From Pseudomonadota bacterium (lineage in GTDB: Bacteria; Pseudomonadota; Alphaproteobacteria; Acetobacterales; Acetobacteraceae), in NCBI GenBank assembly GCA_021805565.1, contig JAJZFA010000024.1, forward strand, positions 1-64,000: 64,000 nt of DNA. Reading direction: 5' to 3'. Position 1 is the first letter of the stretch. The number at the start of each line of letters is the position of its first letter. The position numbers and the translations under genes were made by a program. Positions 19,706 to 27,745 of this stretch are shown in pieces. The notes beneath the pieces were generated by a model, which ran no database searches, was not told the origin of the DNA, and saw only the letters and a program-made list of their open reading frames with translations.

Positions 19706-21874
19706 CTATCCACCCGCGATCATTTGCCTGATCCAATCCGCCAGCACGTCCAGCGCGAAGGGCTTACCCAGAACGCGCATCCCGGCGTCCAGGGCAGCAT
19801 CCCCGGCCAGCGTGGCCTCGCCATAACCGGTGATGAACAAAACCGGCAGGCCGGCGCGAATCGCACGCGCGGCATCCGCCAGTTGGCGGCCGTTCATTCC
19901 GCCCGGCAGGCCGACATCGGTCACCAGCAGGCCTACATGGGTTCCCGACCGAATGATCGCCAGCGCGGCAGCCCCATCCGCCGCCTCGATCGCCTCATAA
20001 TTCAGATCTCGCAGCAGTTCGGCGACCATCGATCGCAAATCCACTTCGTCATCGACGATCAGGATGGTTTCGCCTTGTCCGCCCTGCTCCGGCAACGCAA
20101 CCGCGGGTTCGGCCCCCGTCTCAAGCGCCGGTTCGGCTGCCGGCTCGGGCGCCGGCGGAGCGGTGCCATCCGGATCGCGATAGGCGGGCAGGTAGATCGT
20201 CACGGACGCCCCCTTGCCAACAGCCGCATCGATATGCGCCTGCCCGCCCGATTGCCGGGCAAATCCATAGATCATCGACAGCCCCAGACCGGTACCCGCG
20301 CCCAGCGGCTTGGTGGTGAAAAACGGATCGAACGCGCGCCGGACGACCTCCGGCGTCATCCCGGTACCTGTATCGCCGACCGACAGCGACACATAATGCC
20401 CGGGCGGCAGTTCCAGCGCCTGGGCGGCGGATTCGGACAGATCGCGATTGGCGGTCCCGATCGTCAGGCGGCCGCCGTCCGGCATCGCGTCCCGAGCGTT
20501 GATACACAGATTGAGCAGGGCGTTTTCCAACTGGTGCGGATCGACCAGTGTCGTCCACACATCGGGCTGGGCCTCGACACACATGTCCAGCGCCGAACCC
20601 ACGGTGCGGCGAATGAGTTCCTCCATGCCGGCAACCAGGCGATTGACATCGGTCGGCCGCGGATCGAGCGTTTGCTGGCGGGAAAACGCCAGCAGCCGAT
20701 GGGTCAGCGATGCGGCGCGCCTGGCGGCGGCCAGTGCGGCGACGGCGTGCCGGTCCAGATCCTGAACTTTCTCTTGCGCCACCCGCATCCGCAGAAGCTC
20801 GATGCTGCCGATGATGCCCGTCAACAGATTGTTGAAGTCATGCGCCAGCCCCCCCGTCAACTGTCCGACGGCTTCCATTTTCTGGGCCTGCCGCAGCCGT
20901 TCCTCGGCGATCGACTGGTCCGTGATATCGCGGCCATAACCGTACAGCCGGCCACCTTCGGGCACCGTCGTCCAGGCTATGCGCCGCCGCTCCCCCGTTT
21001 TTGTGACAAACGTGTTCTGGTAGTCGAAGACAGGCTGTCCCTGGAACAGGCGTTCCAGTCCGGCGATACCCACCGCCCTGTCCTCGGGCGCGACGAATTC
21101 CATCACGCCGTGCCCGATCGTTTCCTCACGGGTCCAGCCCAATACCCTAGTCCAGGCCGGATTGCATTCCAGCAACGTGCCATCGGGACCACCGATAAGC
21201 ATCAACGCCGGGGCAACCTGCCATGTCCGGTCGCGCTCCCGCGTGCGAATTCCGACCTGCTTTTCCAGCGATGCATTCAGCCGACGCAGCGCGTCCTCGG
21301 CCCGGGCGCGTTTTATCACATCCCAGGTCCGGGCGCCGACATCCTCCACGAACCGGACCTCGTCCGATTGCCAGTGCCGAGCGGCGGGATGAGCCACGAA
21401 CAGGCACGTTTCATGGCCGGCATCGCGCGTCATGGGTACCGCGATCAGGGCCGAAACGTTGGGTACATTCCAGTCCGGGATGGCAGACGAACCGGCGCGT
21501 GCGTCATGCACGACCACCGTCTGGCCGGCGCGATGCACACCGGCTAGCCAAAGACCCGGAAATGCCACCGGAACCGGTTCGGCCGCGGACGGAGGTGCGT
21601 CCGCCACCCAGCCGATTCCGTGGACCAGCGTTCGGCCATCCTCCACGATATGAACGTATCCGGCGCGGGTCGCTTTCAGATGCTGACCGATCGTCTCGAC
21701 GGCGGCCGCCATGATCGCACGCGGGTCATCCAGTTTGCCGGCCAGCGCCAGCAGCGCCAGCAATACCGCGCGGTTGGTGTGCCACGCCTCGGGATCGCCG
21801 TCCCGATTGGGCAGCGGCGGTTCCGGTGCACCGCTACCGGCCGGGCCGGTCTTCTGAGAAGGCGCAGTGGACAT
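19706..21874 (-). CDS. hybrid sensor histidine kinase (GAF-PAS-HisKA-HATPase-REC)
   Basis: QKMEAVGQLTGGLAHDFNNLLTGIIGSIELL (H-box), DTGTGMTPEVVRRAFDPFFTTKPLGAGTGLGLSMIYGFARQSGG, C-terminal receiver ILIVDDEVDLRSMV...LLVTDVGLPGGMNG. Start could be upstream at 21907 or beyond. Confidence 0.92.
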   Translation of the reverse strand: MSTAPSQKTGPAGSGAPEPPLPNRDGDPEAWHTNRAVLLALLALAGKLDDPRAIMAAAVETIGQHLKATRAGYVHIVEDGRTLVHGIGWVADAPPSAAEPVPVAFPGLWLAGVHRAGQTVVVHDARAGSSAIPDWNVPNVSALIAVPMTRDAGHETCLFVAHPAARHWQSDEVRFVEDVGARTWDVIKRARAEDALRRLNASLEKQVGIRTRERDRTWQVAPALMLIGGPDGTLLECNPAWTRVLGWTREETIGHGVMEFVAPEDRAVGIAGLERLFQGQPVFDYQNTFVTKTGERRRIAWTTVPEGGRLYGYGRDITDQSIAEERLRQAQKMEAVGQLTGGLAHDFNNLLTGIIGSIELLRMRVAQEKVQDLDRHAVAALAAARRAASLTHRLLAFSRQQTLDPRPTDVNRLVAGMEELIRRTVGSALDMCVEAQPDVWTTLVDPHQLENALLNLCINARDAMPDGGRLTIGTANRDLSESAAQALELPPGHYVSLSVGDTGTGMTPEVVRRAFDPFFTTKPLGAGTGLGLSMIYGFARQSGGQAHIDAAVGKGASVTIYLPAYRDPDGTAPPAPEPAAEPALETGAEPAVALPEQGGQGETILIVDDEVDLRSMVAELLRDLNYEAIEAADGAAALAIIRSGTHVGLLVTDVGLPGGMNGRQLADAARAIRAGLPVLFITGYGEATLAGDAALDAGMRVLGKPFALDVLADWIRQMIAGG

Positions 21875-22215
21875 CGGGTTCACCTTATCGATCCGATCCT
21901 GTCGCATGACTGACACGTCCGGACAATCAATACTAAGGCAACGCTGGCAAATAAGTGCGTTAGCACGCCAGCAAAGTTGCCGTGCAAAACATAAGCTTAG
22001 GGCATACCCGACACTGCAATTCGAAGCGATAATTGTTGGGCATGGCCTAAAGCCGGGTGACATGGGGACGGCAAAATCGCGGAAGATGCGATACCAGCCG
22101 GGCAGTATGCTGGAATTCCGACGCATACCCAGATCGCATCGGCCAGTGCGGCAACCCCTGGTATCGGCATCGGCGAACGTCCACCGGCCGCGGCCGGTTC
22201 GCTGCCGCCGGCTTC

Positions 22216-23373
22216 CTAACGGATAACAGCCAAAACGATTTCGACCAGAATCAGCACCAGGATCGCGATTTCCAGAACCTCCGACCGGCTGCTGTGGGCT
22301 TCATCGTAAAGTGCCGTGTAGGTATCGCGGATAATCGAAAGCTTTCGGTCCACCGCGGCGCTAACGGCCGGGACGCGAAAAAGTTCCAGTGCGGCCGCAT
22401 AGATCCGCGCGAGGTAAACATCCTCGGTCACCTGTAGCGCGTTATCGACCTTCTCGGTCAGTTCGGTCACTTCGGCGACCACTGTGTAAAGCCGCCGGGC
22501 GAGGTCGGCAAAGCGGCGGGCGCCGGGCAGCGCCCAGCGGCGCCGTGTCGCTTCGACCAGATCGTACATCCGTGGCAGTTCGGCATCGAGCCATTCGTCG
22601 TAATAGCGCATTTCAAGCAACTGTGCGTTCGCGACTTCCAGCACATCGATCACATCGGTATCGCCGCGCGGTTCGTAAACGAAAGCACGATCCCAGGTCA
22701 GCACCACAAGATCGTCGGTATAGTAGGAATACTGGTGCCGCAGCAGGTCGCGCCTTGCCCCTTCGGACAGTGCACGGGACTCACCTGACAGCACAGGGAC
22801 AAGATCGAGCCGGTTCGGCAGCGTCTCGGCCGCGGCAGGCCCGCTGAAGGCGCTGACGACGCCAATCAGATAGTCTTCTTCAAGGGTGGACGGGACAGGC
22901 CGGATCAGCGCCGCGCCGGCACCCTGGCGGACACGGTCCAGCAGATCCGTCCAAAGCGCGGCCGCGGGCGACGGACCGGCGGCGCGATCGACCGCATTGA
23001 CGCGCTGGGCGAAATCCGGCCAGGACAGGTGAGCAACCGGCAGGCGCAGGGCGATGCTGACGACGCCAAAATCGTATAGCCGGGCTGTGGCGACAGCCTC
23101 GGCGGCCCCATCCGACGCGGCCCCATCCGACAGGGACAGCACGACAGTACCCAGGGCAAGGCTAACGGGGGGTTCGCCAAAGGCGATCGCCTTGGGCGGC
23201 GTGGTCGTCAGCCGCCCGCGAGAACTGCCGGTCCGGACGGTGCGCGCCCAGGTTTCCTCGGCCTTCGCAAGATCGATGGCGTAGGCGACATCGAACAACC
23301 GGTAGGCCACGATATACCCGGCAGCGACGTTCAGGTTGAATGCAGCCTGATCGGATATGACCGGTTCCGTCAT
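22216..23373 (-). CDS. RMD1/DUF155-like protein with C-terminal TM helix
   Basis: ANAQLLEMRYYDEWLDAELPRMYDLVE...VTELTEKVDNALQVTEDVYLARIYAAALELFRV...VDRKLSIIRDTYTALYDEA..LEIAILVLILVEIVLAVI resembles RMD1/DUF155 C-terminal architecture. Confidence 0.7.
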   Translation of the reverse strand: MTEPVISDQAAFNLNVAAGYIVAYRLFDVAYAIDLAKAEETWARTVRTGSSRGRLTTTPPKAIAFGEPPVSLALGTVVLSLSDGAASDGAAEAVATARLYDFGVVSIALRLPVAHLSWPDFAQRVNAVDRAAGPSPAAALWTDLLDRVRQGAGAALIRPVPSTLEEDYLIGVVSAFSGPAAAETLPNRLDLVPVLSGESRALSEGARRDLLRHQYSYYTDDLVVLTWDRAFVYEPRGDTDVIDVLEVANAQLLEMRYYDEWLDAELPRMYDLVEATRRRWALPGARRFADLARRLYTVVAEVTELTEKVDNALQVTEDVYLARIYAAALELFRVPAVSAAVDRKLSIIRDTYTALYDEAHSSRSEVLEIAILVLILVEIVLAVIR

Positions 23374-23648
23374 GGGCAGCTCCTGGAAGGGGCGCGGGTC
23401 GTGGCCTGGGCACGCCCGAGCCGTAGAGGGTCCGAAGGACAGGCCAGTGAAAAACAGTCGCCGGCATCCGGACCTGTCGTTGCATTCCCGGCGCCGTTCC
23501 AGCCAGGGCGTTCACCGGAGAGTCCGCACACGGCCGGAACGCCCGCACCGACCCGGAAGCGCCGCCAACCGCCACTCCGGCCGCCAATCCGGCATGCAAA
23601 CCGCAATGCGCCTTGTGCGACATCGGCCCCGGTGTCTAGAAACAGGTC

Positions 23649-24320
23649 ATGGTTGCACCTCGGTCCCGCCCAATCACCATCGCTCCAAGCCTCCTCGCCG
23701 CCGACTTCGGCCGATTGCGGGAGGAAGTCGCCGCCATCGAATCGGCTGGTGCCGATTGGCTGCATTTCGACATCATGGACGGACATTTCGTTCCCAACAT
23801 CAGTTTCGGACCGGCCATCCTCGCCGCGCTACGCAAGCACACCAAGTTGGCGTTCGACGTTCACCTGATGATCGCCCCGGTCGATTACTACCTGGACGCA
23901 TTCATCGATGCCGGCGCAAATCATATCAGCCTTCACCCGGAAGCCGGCCCCCATTTGCACCGCTCGCTCCAGCACATCCGCAAAGCTGGACTCAAAGCCG
24001 GAATTGTCCTGAATCCCGCAACCTCGCCGGCCTGGATCGATTGGGCACTCGATTTAACCGACATCGTCCTGGTTATGTCGGTGAACCCCGGATTCGGCGG
24101 TCAATCCTTCCTGCCCAGCCAGTTGCCCAAAATCGCCCGGCTGCGGCAATCGATCGACGCGGCGGACCACCCCATCGCCCTGGCCGTCGATGGCGGCATC
24201 ACCGCCGCCACCGCGCCCGCCGCCATCGCCGCCGGGGCCGACACACTGATCGCCGGAACCGCCATTCTTCACAGTCCGGACTACGCCCGGGCCATCGCCG
24301 CGATTCGGGGCGATTCATGA
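23649..24320 (+). CDS. rpe: ribulose-phosphate 3-epimerase
   Basis: IAPSLLAADFGRLREEVAAIESAGADWLHFDIMDGHFVPNISFGP; LVMSVNPGFGGQSF. Confidence 0.97.
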   Translation: MVAPRSRPITIAPSLLAADFGRLREEVAAIESAGADWLHFDIMDGHFVPNISFGPAILAALRKHTKLAFDVHLMIAPVDYYLDAFIDAGANHISLHPEAGPHLHRSLQHIRKAGLKAGIVLNPATSPAWIDWALDLTDIVLVMSVNPGFGGQSFLPSQLPKIARLRQSIDAADHPIALAVDGGITAATAPAAIAAGADTLIAGTAILHSPDYARAIAAIRGDS

Positions 24321-25927
24321 ACGCGCCCACCCCGCGCCGCTGGCTGCGCGGCGCCCGCCGGGCGATGGCGCGCCTGCCCAGCCTTCGCATGGGCCGGGTC
24401 CCCGACGCCCCTGCCCTGTCCGTCCGCGATCCATGGCCGGGCGACCCCAACCGGGGCGCCCGGCTGATCAAGGGGGAACTGGAAATCGGCGGTGCCGTGC
24501 AGCCGCTGAAGCCGGATGGCTGGAACCGGATCGCCGGCTCTGCCGTGCTGCGGGCCGGCGCGCATGGTTTCGTCTGGTTGCGCGACCTCCGCGCGTTGGG
24601 AACCGACGCTGCCCGGCTGCGCGCCCGGGCGCTGGTGGCGGAATGGATCGCCGCCCCGCCGTCCGACCCGGTTGCCTATCGTCCCGACGTCATCGGCGCC
24701 CGCATTACCGCCTGGCTCGGACATTACGATTTCTTCGCCTCCACCGCCGACGATGACTTCCGCCAGCGGCTCATGACCCGCCTCGTCGCCGATGCGCGCG
24801 CCCTGTCCGCCGTGTTGCCGGCCGAGGAACTGGACGCCCGCGCCCTGACCGCGCTGAAAGGCCTGGTCGCGGCGGCGGTGGCGTTGCGGGAACACGCTGG
24901 ATTCCTGACCCGCGCGCTGCGCTTCCTGCCACAGGAAATCGCTCGCCAGATCCTGCCGGATGGCTGCCATGCCGAACGCAGCCCGGCCGCACAGTTGTCG
25001 GCATTACAGGACCTGACGGAAATCCGAGCGCTGTTGCAGACATCCCAGACCCCGCCGCCGCCCATTCTGGGTCAGGCGATCGAGCGGATGGCGCCCGCGT
25101 TGCGGATGCTGCGGCATGGCGACGGCGCTCTGGCGCTGTTCAACGGCAGCCGGGAAGAAACCGGCACGCTGGTCGATCTTGTGCTGACACAGGCAGGGCG
25201 CGCCGGTCGCGGGCCTTCCGCGCTGACAGATGGCGGATTTCACCGCATGCAGGCCGGCCGCAGTGTATTGATCGTCGATTGCGGCGCCCCGGCGCCACCC
25301 GGCCTGGACCGGCTGGCACACGCCGGCACGCTGTCGATGGAACTGTCGATCGGCCGCGACCGGCTGATCGTCAATTGCGGCGCGTTCCTGGCCGGACCGC
25401 CGGAATGGCACGACGCCGCGCGGGCCACCGCGGCCCATTCCTCGCTTGTTATCGGCGACGTGAACAGCAGCGAATTAAAACCCGTGGGCCTCGGCCGCCG
25501 CCCGATTAACGTAGAGGTGAACCGCCAGGAAGCCGCGGGCGCGCACTGGTTGGACGTGTCCCACGACGGCTGGAAGAAAACGTTCAACGCGGTGCATCGC
25601 CGCCGCCTGTATATGGCCGAAAGCGGCGAGGACGTCCGCGGCGAAGACCTGATCGAGGCATCCGAACCGCAACCCTTCACGCTGCGGTTCCATCTGCACC
25701 CCGATGTCCAGGCCAGCGTGCAACAGGATGGCGCCGCCGTGTTGCTGCGCCTGAAATCCGGCGGATTCTGGCGGCTGCGCGCCGACGGGGCCAGGCTCGC
25801 TCTGGAGGAGACGATCTACCTCGGCGGCAACGAACCCCGCCGGGGCGAGCAGATCGTACTGACCGCCTTCGCCGATGGCCCGCAGCACATCAAATGGGCG
25901 CTCAGCAAGGTCGAACGCGCCGGCTGA
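24317..25927 (+). CDS. heparinase II/III family protein
   Basis: ORF 23357..25927, ATG 24317 overlaps the rpe stop (ATGA). GGFHRMQAGRSVLIVDCGAPAPPGLDRLAHAGTLSMELSIGRDRLIVNCG is typical of the alphaproteobacterial family. Confidence 0.9.
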   Translation: MNAPTPRRWLRGARRAMARLPSLRMGRVPDAPALSVRDPWPGDPNRGARLIKGELEIGGAVQPLKPDGWNRIAGSAVLRAGAHGFVWLRDLRALGTDAARLRARALVAEWIAAPPSDPVAYRPDVIGARITAWLGHYDFFASTADDDFRQRLMTRLVADARALSAVLPAEELDARALTALKGLVAAAVALREHAGFLTRALRFLPQEIARQILPDGCHAERSPAAQLSALQDLTEIRALLQTSQTPPPPILGQAIERMAPALRMLRHGDGALALFNGSREETGTLVDLVLTQAGRAGRGPSALTDGGFHRMQAGRSVLIVDCGAPAPPGLDRLAHAGTLSMELSIGRDRLIVNCGAFLAGPPEWHDAARATAAHSSLVIGDVNSSELKPVGLGRRPINVEVNRQEAAGAHWLDVSHDGWKKTFNAVHRRRLYMAESGEDVRGEDLIEASEPQPFTLRFHLHPDVQASVQQDGAAVLLRLKSGGFWRLRADGARLALEETIYLGGNEPRRGEQIVLTAFADGPQHIKWALSKVERAG

Positions 25928-26009
25928 TGGAAGCGGTTTCGCCAGTTTCCACCGCCAGCCAGGCGCTGGCGATAAGCCCGGCACGGGCCGGCTTCGGACG
26001 ATTGACCGC

Positions 26010-27008
26010 ATGACCCGCGACGACCTGATCGCACTATTCCTCGCCCGCAATGGGTACGCGCCCGGCGATGCCGAACCGCTGGCGCAGGATGCCAGCTTTC
26101 GCCGGTATTTGCGGGTCCGCGGCGACCGGCCAGCCGTGCTGATGGACGACCCGCCGCCCGGCGATGTCCGGCCGTTTCTCCGTATCGCCCGCCATTTGCG
26201 GGAAATCGGCCTGTCGGTGCCCGGCATCGTGGCCGCCGACGAAGACCGTGGCCTGATCCTGGAAGACGACCTGGGCGACGATCTGCTGTCGGTTTTGCTG
26301 GACAGGGGAGACGATCCAAACCCGCTGCTCGACGCGGCCGTCGATTCGCTGATCGTCATGCAGCGTGCCGCGCCACCCGACGATCTGCCGCGCTGGGACG
26401 CAAGCGCGATGGCAACCACCGCGCTGGGCACGTTGTTCGATTGGTGGTGGCCGGCCCGCTTCGGCGCTCCTGCCCCGCCCGCCGCCCGGAACGACGTGGC
26501 CACCGCGCTCGGTGCGATGCTGGAACCGGTCGCGGCGGGTCCGGTGTGTCTTGTCCATCGCGACTACTTTGCCGGCAATCTGTTGCGCCTGCCGGGTGGA
26601 GGCACCGGCATCATCGACTTTCAGGGTGCCAGCCTGGGTCATCCGGCATACGATCTGGTTTCGCTGCTGCAAGACGCCCGCCGGGACATTGCACCGGCCG
26701 TCCAACACCGCGCCGTCGCTCGTTATCTGGCCGTTCGGCCCGAGTTGCACGCGCCGCACTTCCAGGCCGCGTACGACGCCTGTGCGGCACAGCGGCATTT
26801 GCGTGTGGCCTGCCAGTGGGTCAGGCTTGCCCTGCGCGATGGCCGGCCGCATTACCTCGTTCACGGGCCGCGCACGTGGCGCCTGCTACAGGACGCCCTG
26901 GCCCAACAATCCGCCGGACCGCTCGCGATCGCCTTGAACCGCTGGATACCGGCAGCGATGCGTGGCAATCCTCCCGGCCACCCCCAACCGGGATCCGACG
27001 CGCGATGA
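26010..27008 (+). CDS. amgK: aminoglycoside phosphotransferase-like N-acetylmuramate/GlcNAc kinase AmgK-like
   Basis: QDASFRRYLRVRGDRPAVLMDDPPP...LVHRDYFAGNLLRLPGGGTGIIDFQGASLGHPAYDLVSLLQDARRDI, directly followed by a MurU-like nucleotidyltransferase. Confidence 0.85.
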   Translation: MTRDDLIALFLARNGYAPGDAEPLAQDASFRRYLRVRGDRPAVLMDDPPPGDVRPFLRIARHLREIGLSVPGIVAADEDRGLILEDDLGDDLLSVLLDRGDDPNPLLDAAVDSLIVMQRAAPPDDLPRWDASAMATTALGTLFDWWWPARFGAPAPPAARNDVATALGAMLEPVAAGPVCLVHRDYFAGNLLRLPGGGTGIIDFQGASLGHPAYDLVSLLQDARRDIAPAVQHRAVARYLAVRPELHAPHFQAAYDACAAQRHLRVACQWVRLALRDGRPHYLVHGPRTWRLLQDALAQQSAGPLAIALNRWIPAAMRGNPPGHPQPGSDAR

Positions 27009-27745
27009 TTGCCCCCCATTCCGCCATGGTTCTGGCCGCCGGGCTGGCGACCCGCATGCGGCCACTGACCGATTCCACCGCCAAGCCGTTGCTGACGCTG
27101 GGCGGGCGCACATTGCTGGATCACGCACTGGATCATCTGGCATGTGCCGGCGTGACCACCGTCGCGGTTAATGCCCACTGGCAGGCGGACGCGGTCGCCG
27201 CCCATCTGGCGCACCGAAAACCGCCGCCGCGGACGGTCCTGTTGCGTGAGGACCATCTGCTGGAAACCGGCGGCGGCGTCCGGGCGGCGCTCGCGGTCCT
27301 CGGGACCGATCCATTCTTCGTCGTGAACGGCGACGCGTTCTGGCTGAACGGGCCGATCCCGGCCCTGCACCGGCTGGCGGCGGCATTCGGCGACGCGATC
27401 GATGGCGTGCTGCTGGTGCAGCGGACCGCGCATGTCCATGCCGATGTCGGCTACGGCGACTTCGCGCTGGACAAATGGGGCACCCCGCGCCGCCGGAACG
27501 AACGAGAGGTGGTGCCCTATATTTTTGCCGGGGTGCAACTGATCCACCCCCGCTTGCTGGCCGCCATGCCGGACGGCGCATTCAGCATGAACCGGGCATG
27601 GGACAGTGCGCTGGCGGCGGGACGGCTGCGCGCGGTCGTGCATGACGGTATCTGGTTCCATTTGTCCACGCCGCCCGATCTGGCGGAAGCCGAACAGATT
27701 TTGGAAGCGCGCGTGACCGGCGATGCGCGTTGGCCGTGGCGCTGA
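27005..27745 (+). CDS. murU: nucleotidyltransferase, MurNAc-1-P uridylyltransferase MurU-like
   Basis: SAMVLAAGLATRMRPLTDSTAKPLLTLGGRTLLDHALDHL; GDAFW; overlaps amgK stop (ATGATTG). Confidence 0.87.
   Translation: MIAPHSAMVLAAGLATRMRPLTDSTAKPLLTLGGRTLLDHALDHLACAGVTTVAVNAHWQADAVAAHLAHRKPPPRTVLLREDHLLETGGGVRAALAVLGTDPFFVVNGDAFWLNGPIPALHRLAAAFGDAIDGVLLVQRTAHVHADVGYGDFALDKWGTPRRRNEREVVPYIFAGVQLIHPRLLAAMPDGAFSMNRAWDSALAAGRLRAVVHDGIWFHLSTPPDLAEAEQILEARVTGDARWPWR

Noticed and set aside
19724-21547. 607-aa plus-strand ORF
   Set aside because: Exact antisense shadow of the hybrid histidine kinase; Arg/Gln/His-rich with no family motifs.
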